DNA of 64,000 nt from Doryteuthis pealeii (lineage: Eukaryota > Mollusca > Cephalopoda > Myopsida > Loliginidae). Location of the stretch: contig CM042151.1 of NCBI GenBank assembly GCA_023376005.1, positions 81,326,199 to 81,390,198 of the forward strand, written 5' to 3'. A program made the position numbers and the translations under genes. Of the stretch, positions 34,640 through 44,599 are shown piece after piece (position 1 is the stretch's first letter; the number at the start of each line of letters is the position of its first letter). The notes below the pieces were generated by a model, which was given only the letters and a program-made list of their open reading frames with translations, searched no databases and had not been told where the DNA came from.

Positions 34640-35625
34640 ATGAAGAGCTTCCTGAATGGCTCACTGTTGGTAATAGATCTTTTCTACCTAAGAACCAAGA
34701 GACCCATCTAATCAACAAATACAGACCTATCTGCTGCCTTCCAATGACATACAAGTGGCTGACACAACACATGAACACTTAGCCGAAGGCAATTACTTTG
34801 AAAATGAGCAGAAAGAATTTGCCAGAAAAAAAACTTGTCTCAAAGAACAAATTTCTTGTAAAGAAAACATTCTGGAGTACTGCCAGGAGAAACAGATAAT
34901 CCTATTAATGGCCTGGATTGACTATAGGAAGTCATTTGACAGTGTGTCTCACTCCTGGATGCTTAAATTTCCAGAACTGTACAATGCCCATGAGGACATA
35001 AGATAATTCCTCCAGAGACAAATGACCAGATGGCAAACATCGATCACATTATATCGCATAGAAGGAAAAATCCAGACCCCAAACATTAGGATCCAGCATG
35101 GTATTTTTCCAGGGAGTCAGCTTGTCAGCTCTTCTCATTTTCCTCACTAATGATCCACTCAGCAAAATCCTTGAATGATGTAAAGCTGGATATAACCTCA
35201 GTAAAGGCAGAAGGAAATACAATGCTTGAAGATAGACAAAAGACAGAGAAGGTAGAAAAAGAATGCATCAACCACCTTAAAAAGATCCTCAAATAAGAAT
35301 TAACACCAAAAAACAAAATAACTGCCATCAAACAGCTTTCAATACATGTAATTTGGTTTTGGTATTATTGACTTGTCACAATGTTACATTAATGGGCTTC
35401 ATACCAAAATTAGGAAAATGCTAACCATGTATAAGGTTACCTACCAACATCAGTGTATGGATAGAATATACCTACCAAGAAGACAGGGCAGTTTAGGCCT
35501 CACTGAAATTACAAATAGCAGCTATCAAAGGAACATGCTCCATCCTAAAAAGATCATTAGGATACAAATACTATTGATAAAGGAACCAAGTGTTAACACC
35601 CAGGCAGGGGGCCCTTGGCTTCTAG
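34640..35625 (+). pseudogene. LINE reverse-transcriptase fragment with internal deletion
   Basis: Conceptual translation across frameshifts gives WLTVGNRSFLPKNQET, then NKYRPICCLPMTYKWLT (RT domain 2), ILEYCQEKQ then LLMAWIDYRKSFDSVSHSW (domain A, catalytic Asp in DYRKSFD), and IQHGIFQGVS where the usual motif is GIFQGDSL (domain B). An ND-VKLD-like remnant stands where an (F/Y)xDD active site should be. About 35,370-35,560 encodes the distal phrase DRIYLPRRQGSLGLTEI typical of the region after RT in this kind of LINE. The missing xDD and multiple stops make it dead. Clade not assigned. The C-terminal fragments at 5,550 and 12,375 may be the same family. Confidence 0.8.
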
Positions 35626-35639
35626 AAATTGTTAAAGAA

Positions 35640-35720
35640 AAAAAAAGAGAGAGAAACCATTTTCTTGTCAAGTGTGTGGATCAGTATTTTTAGATAATTC
35701 CAATTTAAAAAAAAAAGCAG
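35640..35720 (+). pseudogene. Zinc-finger remnant
   Basis: It encodes, across a frameshift, [13 protein letters not shown] then DNSNLKK, close to finger 11 of gene 2 (SDNSNLKKH). It sits directly after the LINE fragment. Nothing interpretable follows, although weak finger-like phrases (LKRHENILE near 36,050) occur to about 36,200. Mirror is about 41,000-41,070. Confidence 0.6.
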
Positions 35721-35729
35721 ATGACAGCA

Positions 35730-36600
35730 ACTGGATTTTCCGAAATTTATTCATTTTCTTTCAAATACCTGGTAGTACCACAGGAGAGCAAACATTGTTT
35801 GCGTCAATCACTATTTCAGGTAAATGCGTTTGACAAACCACAAGCAAATATGTACTTCATTGAAACTGTTTCTTTTTGGATCAATATTTTCACCATATAT
35901 GATATATAAAATCCCTTGGAAAAATACATAAGACTGGAACTATTTTCTCTATATGTGCATTGAAAATATTCAGAATCATTCCTTTTAAAAAGACAATGGG
36001 AATGCTGACAGGAAATTAATCATAATTTTTTTAGGTTTCTGGTTAGATTTGAAAAGACATGAAAATATACTTGAGTAAGAAACATCAATCTTGATGTACA
36101 TGTGGGACTCTCTTTTCAGTAAATTAAATTTTCAAAATATGCACTTGAGAGAAAATGTGCAGAGCATTTTCACAGAGATATATGGTGTGTTGTAAGGAGA
36201 AGGCATCAAGTGTGACAAATGGATTGACATTACACTTTATTGGTTCCTCCACAAAGTTAAAAGTGATGCTTTGATTGAAGAATCAGCGTTGCCTGTATTA
36301 GATCAATCCATTGTTAATTATCAACAATAAATCAATCTTTTAATTCAGTTCTTAATCATTCTTTGTACATAAAAGTTGTCATTATCTATGATTTGTTGTT
36401 GGTCTTTCAATCTGAAGGTGTGTATTTTATGTGTAGTCTGGTGAGTCTGTGTGTGTATGAGTGTGTGTTGGTTGTTGGTTATTTTATGATGAACTCTGTA
36501 TTGACCTCAGTTCTGTTTATTGATTTGCAGGAATAGTTTGGCTATTAATATTGCTTCTTTGATTCTCAAATGCACCCAAAAACATCAAATAATAAAAATT
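35730..36600. other. Non-coding stretch with TG-rich segment
   Basis: A TGTGTG-rich stretch lies at 36,420-36,475. The phrases around 36,340-36,400 and 36,840-36,890 (AAAATTGTCATTATCTATGATTTG type) are a direct repeat about 500 bp apart, flanking the palindrome at 36,605-36,835. No gene is visible. Confidence 0.45.
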
Positions 36601-36604
36601 AGTA

Positions 36605-36835
36605 TTATCTGCGTTATTCGGACTATTGTCCCCCATCTTCATTGTTATTTGTACAATGTTTCAGCCATATGCCCTCCGGCCTTCTTCAGGTATTTCTTTT
36701 CGAACTCGGAAACTTCCTTGTAATACCTGAAGAAAGCTGGAGGCATATCAGCCGAAATGTTGTACAAATAACAATGAGGATGGGGAAAATAGTCCCGAAT
36801 AACGCAGATAATACTAATTATCAAGCCTCATCTCA
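36605..36835. mobile_element. Foldback element 4 (hammerhead-like but not closing)
   Basis: The arms GCGTTATTCGGACTATTGTC (36,611) and their complement (36,785-36,806) enclose a second palindrome with AATGTTTCAGCCATATGCC and TACCTGAAGAAAGCTGG. The plus strand has CUGAAGA (36,728), a GCUG/CAGC stem and GAAA (36,756), in the same head-to-head layout as elements 1-3. I could not pair a stem I, so it is not called a ribozyme. Mirror is 39,885-40,105. Confidence 0.55.
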
Positions 36836-36839
36836 AACA

Positions 36840-37540
36840 TTCAGAGAAAATTGTACATAAAAATTGTCATTATCTATGATTTGTTGTTGGTCGTGAGTGT
36901 GAAGTCTGTTATGTATGTGTCTGGAGTGTCTGTGTGTGTTGTTGGATTTTGGTTCATTGTTGGTTTATAGTATGATAACTCTATTGATCTCAGTTCTGTT
37001 ATTGATTTTCAGGAATTAATATTGCTCTTTGATTCTCAAATACACAGAAAACAACATTGACAACTATTCCACTGGACTTGCTAATGGACATATCTGACCT
37101 ACCATCATCATCACCTCCTGTGCAGACAAATAAAAAATAGGGGTAGACCAGACCTCACAGGAAATGGCCTAAGTGCAATCACAAAAGAGTGAGGCACCTA
37201 CAAGTTAACCCCAAGCATGCTTGCTATAGTTAAATACTTTAAAAAGTTGAGTTTTAAGTGACTCTTTTGGTTGAAGCATTAGCTCTGCCACTGCATTAAA
37301 TAAATTGTTAATTATCAACATCTGAGTTCATCTTGTAATTCAGTCTTAATAATTTCTTTGTACATAAAATGTAGCCACACACTATGCTGACTTTGTCCAA
37401 TATCTAATGTTTAATAAAAGATATAAATAAAAAAGATATTAATTGAATGTGCTTAAACTTTATGTTAAACCGGACCCTTGTAGAAATAGCTTGGTTGAAA
37501 TATCTGGTCTGGTTATGTTTATTTGGTTAATGGCTTTTCA
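36840..37540. other. AT-rich non-coding stretch
   Basis: It carries the second copy of the direct repeat that flanks element 4 and a TG-rich segment near 36,920-36,945. No gene is recognised. Confidence 0.4.
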
Positions 37541-37720
37541 ACATTTGTGGGTTATTTTAATGCCAAATCCACTGTTGTAGAAGAATGGTAGCAGTATTAA
37601 CCATTAATGGGGGTATGGAAGGGTTCATAAGTTTTCGAAGGATATTAGCCCGAAAGGGAATATATTAGCGTGACTGGAATTCAAACTCGCATACTACCAA
37701 TGTCTTTGTCCAAACACGTT
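37540..37720. mobile_element. SINE-like repeat
   Basis: It shares the order (TTTAATGCCAAATCCACTG), TACCA-type block, TTCATAAGTTTTCGAAGGATATTAGC and a terminal B-box-like GAATTCAAACTCGC with the other SINE-type repeats. Mirror is 39,000-39,190. Confidence 0.5.
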
Positions 37721-37877
37721 CAAATTAATTAAAAAAAAAAAAAAATTTTTTAACTACATTTCAAAGTGCACACTAAAGAGAAATTTTGTCCAAAATTACT
37801 TGGAGAGTCAGCATTATAACAAATATAAAGTGCTCAATACATAATATAGCGGATCTATTATATAGTGTGTACAAAAA

Positions 37878-37916
37878 TAACCTACTCGAGTTTCACCATA
37901 AGGATCTTCAGGGTTA
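37878..37916 (-). ncRNA. Hammerhead ribozyme motif 3a
   Basis: Minus strand: stem I UAACC (37,916-37,912) pairs with GGUUA (37,882-37,878), 5 bp. The core is CUGAAGA (37,911-37,905), with A at the variable position 7. Stem II is CC/GG around UUAU with a U-U at its base. GAAA follows, then the palindromic stem III CUCGAG and the cleavage site UA. The U-U at the base of stem II is unusual and may lower activity. Confidence 0.6.
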
Positions 37917-37994
37917 AATCCACTGAATTAATCAAGATATTGATTAATTTCAGCTAACTGCAGTTCATCAATATCTTGATTAATTCAGTGGATT

Positions 37995-38033
37995 TAACCC
38001 TGAAGATCCTTATGGTGAAACTCGAGTAGGTTA
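37995..38033 (+). ncRNA. Hammerhead ribozyme motif 3b
   Basis: Same sequence as 3a on the plus strand: UAACC 37,995-37,999, CUGAAGA 38,000-38,006, stem II 38,007-38,016, GAAA 38,017-38,020, CUCGAG 38,021-38,026, UA 38,027-38,028, GGUUA 38,029-38,033. Predicted cut before 38,029. Confidence 0.6.
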
Positions 38034-38139
38034 TTCTGTACACACTATAATATATACAATATACATATATATATATATATATATAATAATATATATATAA
38101 TAATAAAAGTATAAATAAAAAGATGTTAATTAGATGGTT

Positions 38140-38338
38140 TGTGGGTGGGGCTGTAGAAATTGCTGACTGCACATCTGCCAGAGGATATGACCTGCCTAAT
38201 GATGCCATCTGTTGGCTATGAAGGCACAACCCATTGCATGCTGAAGGATCAAGAATCTGAATGGACTTGAGCAGTCCATGACATGCAAGCACTCCACTTG
38301 GCCCTTACTTAGGCTAGATTGATTGTTTGGAGAGGGTC
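38140..38338. repeat. Dispersed repeat D
   Basis: It contains GACTGCACATCTGCCAGAGG, CCATGACATGCAAGCACTCC and CTTGGCCCTTACTTAGGCTA. A diverged copy at 59,385-59,570 keeps the same order. In this window it is cut by fold 2. Mirror is 38,394-38,590. Confidence 0.65.
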
Positions 38339-38393
38339 AGAAGAATCATATACAACACTATTGCTGATGTGATCAAGCTGATTGGATTGGATA
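38339..38393. other. Fold point 2: 55-nt palindrome spacer made of genomic repeat
   Basis: The left arm ends GGAGAGGGTC at 38,338 and the right arm begins GACCTCTCC at 38,394. Reverse-complemented, the spacer aligns loosely with 59,575-59,625, with shared islands such as TCCAATC, TCACATCA and TATATGATT. It is therefore ordinary genomic repeat sequence and not a library adapter. This suggests a snap-back loop of about 55 nt, very close in size to the loop at fold 1. Confidence 0.85.
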
Positions 38394-39884
38394 GACCTCT
38401 CCACCAATCATCTAGCCTAAGTAAGGGCCAAAGGTGGAGTGTGCATGTCATGGATGCTCAGCCACTCAGATCTGTCCGTTCAGCATCATGGGTTTGCCTC
38501 TCATAGCCAACAGATGGCCTCATTAGGCAGGTCATATCCCTCTGCAGATGTGCAGTGCAGCATTTTCTACACCCCACCCACAACACCATCTTAATTACAT
38601 CTTTTTATTTAACCTTTTATTATATAATATATTATATATATTATATATTATATATGTATATTGTATATATCTATTAGTGTGTACAGAAATAACCTACTCG
38701 AGTTCACATTAAGGATCTTCAGGGTTAAATCACTGAATTAATCAAGATATTGATGAACTCAGTTAGCTGAAATTAATCATATCTGATTAATTCAGATTTA
38801 ACCCGTGAAGATCCTCTTTATGGTGAAAAACTGACGTAGGTGATTTTTGTACACACTATATTAATAGATCGCTATACTTATGTTGAGCACTTTATATTGT
38901 TATAATGCTGACTCATCCAAGTAATTTTGGACAAAAATTCTTTTTAGTTGCACTTTGAAATGTAGTTAAAAAAATTTTTTTGTTTTTTAATTATTGAACG
39001 TGTTGGACAAAGACTTGTAGTATGCGAGTTGATTTCCCGTCCACCTTTATATTCCCTTTCGCGCAATATCCTTCGAAAACTTATGAACCCTATCCATACC
39101 CCCATTGAATGGGTAAATACTGCTACCATTTCTTCTACAAAACAGTGGATTTGGCATTAAATAACCCCACAAATGTGAAAAGCCTTAACAAATAAATAAC
39201 CAGACCAGATATTTAACCAAGCCTATCTTTCTACAAGGGTTCCGGTTACATCAAAAGTTTTAAGCACATTCAATTAATATCTTTTTATTATATCTTTTAT
39301 TAAATTAGATATTGGACAAAGTCAGCAATTAGTGTGTGTCTACATTTTATGTACAAAGAAAATTATTAAGACTGATTACAAGATGAACTCACATGTTGAT
39401 AATAACAATTTATTTAATGCAGTGCAGAGCTAATGCTTCAACCAAAAAGTCACTTAAAACTCAACTTTTTAAAGTATTTAACTATAGCAAGCATGCTTGG
39501 TTAACTTGTAGGTGCCTCACTCTTTTGTGATGGCACTTAGGCCATTTCCTGTTGAGTCCTGGTCTACCCCTATTTTATTTGTCTGCACAGGAGGTGATAT
39601 GATGGTAGGCAGATTTGTCCATTAGCAAGTCCAGTGGAATGTTGTCAATTATTGTTGTTCCTGGAGTTATTTGAGATCAAAGAACATATAATTATCTGAA
39701 AAATCAATACAGACTGAGATCAATAGATGTTCATCATACATAAAACCAACAATGAACCAAATCCAACACACACACACAGACACTCCAACACATACATAAC
39801 AGACTTTCACACTCACAGACCAACAACAAATCATAGATAATGACAATTTTTATGTACATTTCTCTGAATGTTTGAGATGAGGCT

Positions 39885-40105
39885 TGATAATTTAGTATTA
39901 TCTGCGTTATTCCGGACTATTTTCCCCATCCTCATTGTTATTTGTACAAACATTTCGGGCCTGATATGCCCTCCAGCTTTCTTCAGGTATTTACAAGGAA
40001 GTTTCCGAGTTCGAAAAAAATACCTGAAAGAAGGCCGGAGGGCATATCGGACTGAAACATTGTACAAATACAATGAAGATGGGGCACAATAGTCACGCAA
40101 TAACG
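39885..40105. mobile_element. Foldback element 4 (pass-3 mirror)
   Basis: Reverse complement of 36,605-36,835 with small indels. Confidence 0.5.
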
Positions 40106-41084
40106 CAGATAATACTAATTTTTATGTATTTTGATGTTTTTGGTGCATTTGAGAATCAAAGAAAGCAATATTAATAGCCAAACTATTCCTGCAAAACAAT
40201 AACAGAACTGAGGTCAATACAGAGTGCATCATAAAATAAACCAACAACCAACACACACATCATACACACACAGACTCACCAGACACATACATAACCACCT
40301 TCAGATTGAAAGACCAACAACAAATCATAGATAATGACAACTTTTAGTACAAAGAAATGATTAAGACTGAATTAAAAGATTGATTTATTGTTGATAATTA
40401 ACAAATGGATTGATTCTATACAGCGGCAACGCTGATTCTTCATCAAAGCAGTCACTTTTAACTTTGGAGACCAAATATAAGGTATGTCAATCCATTTGTC
40501 ACCACTATCTTCTCCTTACAACACACCATAATCACTCTGTGAAAAATGCTCTGCACATTTTCTCTCAAGTGCATATTGAATTTAATTTACTGTAAAGAGA
40601 GTCCACATGTACATCAAGATGGATGTTTCTTACTCAAGTATATTTTCATGTCTTTTAAATCTAACAGTAAACCTAAAAAAATTTATGATTAATTTCCTGT
40701 CAGCATTCCATATGTCTTTTTAAAAGGACAATGATTCTAATTTTCAATGCACATACTAGAGAAAAAATAGTTCCAGTTTATGTATTTTTCCAAGGGATTT
40801 TATATATCATATATGGTGAAAATTTATTGATCCAAAAAGAAACGTTCAATGAAATACATATGCTTGTGTTTGTCAAACGCATTACCGAAATAGTGATTGA
40901 CGCACAATGTTTGCTCTCCATGTCGGTACTACCAGGGTATTTGAAAGAAAATGAATAAATTCTGGAAAAATCCAGTTCTGTCATCTGCTTTTTTTTTAAA
41001 AATTGGAAATTAATCTAAAATAAATTACTGTCACACACTTGACAAAAGAAAATGGTTTCTCTCTCTTTTTTTTTCTTTAACAAT

Positions 41085-42079
41085 TTTCTAGAAGCCAAGG
41101 GCCCCTGCTGCCTGCGTAGTTAACACTTGGTTCCATTTATCAATAGTTATTTGTATCCTAATGATCTTTTTAGGATGGAGATGTTCATGATAGCTGCTAT
41201 TTGTAATTTCATGATGCCTAAAACTGCCCTGTCTTCTTGGTAGGTATATTCTATCCATACACTGTATGTTGTAGGAAAAACCTTATACATGGTTAGCATT
41301 TCCTAATTTTTGGTATGAAGCCCATTAATGTAACTCAACATTGTGACAAGTCAATAATACCAAACCCCAAATTACATATTGAAAGCTGTTTGATGGCAGC
41401 TTATTTTGTTTTTTGGTGTATTCTTATTTGAGGGATCTTTTTAAGGTGGTTGATGCATTCTTTTTCTACCTTCTCTGTCTTTTGTCTATCTTTCAAGCAT
41501 TGTATTTCCTTCTGCCTTTACTGAGGTTATATCCAGCTTTACATCATTCAAGGATTTTGCTGAGTGGATCATTAGTGAGGAAAATGAGAAGAGCTGACAG
41601 CTGACTCCCTGGAAAATACCATGCTGGATCCTAATGTGGGGTCTGGATTTTTTCCTTCTATGCGATATAATGTGATCATGTTGTTGCCATCTGGTCATTT
41701 GTCTCTGGTAGGAATTATCTTATGTCCTCATGGGCATTGTACAGTTCTGGAAATTTAAGCATCCAGGATGAGACACACGCTCAAATGACTTCCTATAGAG
41801 TCAATCCAGGCCAGATTAATAGGATTATCTTTTCTCCTGGCAGTACTCCAGAATGTTTTCTTTACAAGAATTTGTTCTTTGAAGACAAGTTTTTTTTCTG
41901 GCAAATTCTTTCTGCTCATTTTCAAAGTAATTGCCTTCGGCTAAGTGTTCAGTGTGTGTGTCCAGCCACTTGTATGTCATTGGAAGCAGCAGATAGTCTG
42001 TATTTGTGTTAGATGCGGTCTCTTGGTTCTTAGGTAGAAAAATCTATTACCAACAGTGAGCCATTCAGGAACTCTTCAT
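41085..42079 (-). pseudogene. LINE reverse-transcriptase fragment (pass-3 mirror)
   Basis: Reverse complement of 34,640-35,625. In this copy the minus-strand frame at 41,486-41,698 reads IRIQHGIFQGVS continuously, confirming Val in place of the Asp usual after QG. Confidence 0.7.
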
Positions 42080-42459
42080 CACCCATGGTTCTATTGAATG
42101 CCATTAGTATAGGGGTCCATGGAATGCAGCCAGAAATTTGGAATAATGTCAATTTTGGGTTTAATGTTCTTGAAATGAGCTACTTTTTGCTGACAATTTA
42201 TTTGGTTATGTTTTTATCTTGTTTATTGGCCTCCGTTACAGTGCCAATCCACTTTTTTTTACTGGGTGTTTTTTTTTTTATCTGTTGTTGGTAGAGATCT
42301 TATCTTGATTTGATCACTAATGAGATTCCTACAGACTATCCCTGGGGTTCCTAGCAAGGAGTTGTTTTAGTCTTCTCTCCTGTGTGTATTGGATGAGACA
42401 TCTAAATTAGAACCCTGTGAAAATGCTAATCTACACATTATACATAGAATGGTTGTAAT

Positions 42460-42945
42460 TTATGAGGAAGTGCATCCAGTCTCCTGGCTCAAAAATTGCT
42501 ACCCGCGTGACTATTAAAATAACGACCCAGCTCAGTTCTATTCAAAACTAGTCCATCTTCATATCTATCTATCTCAATTGCTCAATATTTATCTATATTA
42601 CTTTAAATACTAGATTTCTTTTTATTCTGTTTGTTGAAGTTCTTGTTTAGTTTAAATAACAAGAATTACGACAAAAAAAAGAAGCGGACTCCCCCAAATA
42701 CATTTACTTGTCAAAACATATATCTATCCTATCCATTTTTTGTATCTAATCTATATTATTTTGTTTTGTTTATCATCTATCTCAGTCTACTTCAAACTAT
42801 ACATCCAATCTTCATATCTAAACCAAGAATTAAACAACTTTAACAATGAAATAAACAAAAATTACCGACAAGCTGCGTTTGTTAGTTTGATAGCCACTGG
42901 GTTAGCAATTTTGAGGCAGGAACGGGACGCACTTCCTCCAGAATT
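42460..42945. mobile_element. Foldback/MITE element (pass-3 copy)
   Basis: Same element as 458-954 and 33,766-34,257, with many indels. Confidence 0.65.
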
Positions 42946-43258
42946 TACCCACGATGGTTTCTCTCCTGTGTGTATTCGCATGTGACTTTGTACAATAGCT
43001 CTTCTGTGAAAGCTTAATCCACAAATTTGATATGGAAAATGATGCTCGTTCTTTTTTTTCAAATTTCTTTAAAAATCTTTTAGAAATCAAGAAGTCTCCT
43101 TCCTCTGTGTTGTATATGGCTTTCAAAGCAGAGTTTGTTGGAAATGCTGTTCCACATATTTGCAGAAAACTCGTTTATTTCCGTTATGTATGGCATGTTG
43201 AGTTTTAAACTTCACTTCTGAGAAAATACTGATCCACCACACTGCATCAGTAATATTT

Positions 43259-44296
43259 CTAAACCTGTGTGTATTCGCATGTGTTGCTTACACTGGAACC
43301 CTCTGTGAAAGGCTAATCCACCCACACTTACAGGAGAATGGTTTCTTCACCTGTGTGCGTTCGCATATGGGTTGTAAAGGGCAGACCCCTGCGAAATGCC
43401 TTAATCCACAAACTCACAAGAGAAGAGAGTGGTTTCTCCTCCTGTGTGGATTCGTATTGGATATCTTAACTGCTTCTGTGTGAAAATCCTAATTCACACA
43501 CTTGAACATTGCAAATGGTTTCTCACCGCGAGTGGTATGCGAATATGTTTTAATTAAATTGGTCTTCATCGAAAAAGGCCTAATCCACACACCTTGACAT
43601 GAGAATGGTTTCTCACCAAGTATGTCTCATGTGCTTTCAACCCGGAGTTTGCTGAACAATGCAATCCACCCACTTCCACTTGAAAATGGCTTCTCTCCTG
43701 TGTGGATTCGCCATGTGACTATCTAACTGGACTTCTGTTGAAAATGCAATTCACACCACTTTACAAGGGAATGGTTTCTCACCTGTGCGTAGTGTCGGCG
43801 TATGCTGTTTTTGTAAATTGCTCTATCATCGAAAAATGCTAATCCACACACTTGACAGGGAGAAATGGTTTTCTCACCCCAGTGTGTTTTCCATGTGGCT
43901 TTTCAACCAGAGCTTGTTGAAAATGCTAATCACACACTTCACATGAAAATGTTTTTTTCTCCCGTGTGGATTTCGCATGTGACTATCTAAATTGGGTTTC
44001 TGTGAAATGCTGATCCACACACTCACATGAGAATGTTCTCACCTGTTGTGTTTGCGTACTGTGACTTTTTTAAAATGCTCTTCTGTGAAAATGCTAATCC
44101 ACACACTTTATGACATGAGAATGGTTTCTCACCACTATGTTTTCGCATGTGTCTCAACCCATATAGTTAGTGAAAAATACTTCCACAAACTGACAAGAAA
44201 ATGATTTCTCTCCTTTCTGTATTTGCATTTAGAATTCTTAAAACCTGATTCACCCACTTCAGAATGTCAAGGTTGCTTTCATTTTTGTGTTTGCAT
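43259..44296 (-). CDS. C2H2 zinc-finger gene 1 (pass 3, many read errors)
   Basis: Third reading of 32,442-33,453. The ATG (44,296-44,294) and TAG (43,261-43,259) can be located, and finger motifs are visible throughout, but no long frame survives. Useful only for confirming that the TAG and the two following stops are shared by all passes. Confidence 0.65.
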
Positions 44297-44599
44297 GATG
44301 TATACCTCCAAATATAGTTGAGTAAAATGTTTGATTTATGTCTAAGAAATTTCTCCTTTGTGTGTTTCTATATGGACGTTGGTCTGCGTTATGTACCTTT
44401 ATAAAGCAAACATCCTAACTCAAAAACAAGCCAGAAATCATTTAAAATACAGTCCCACATATTGGACAATTCATACTTTTCTTGTGATATTTGTTGCTCT
44501 CCAATTGAAAATTGCTATTCTCTCTAGATTGATATCTGCCAAATAAAGATGAATTTATTTAAAAATTACATCAAACAATGAAAAATAAAGTAAAACATT

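Larger units (their letters stand above)
37800..38060. mobile_element. Foldback element 3 carrying head-to-head hammerhead motifs
   Basis: GTGTGTACAAAAATAACCTA at the left mirrors TAGGTTATTCTGTACACAC at the right. Inner arms (GATTTAACCC and TTAATCAAGATATTGAT) surround a short loop at 37,948-37,967. (TA)n follows at 38,050-38,100. The left tail (GAGCACTTTATATTTG on the minus strand) matches element 2's tail. Mirror is 38,680-38,900, noisy. Confidence 0.7.
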
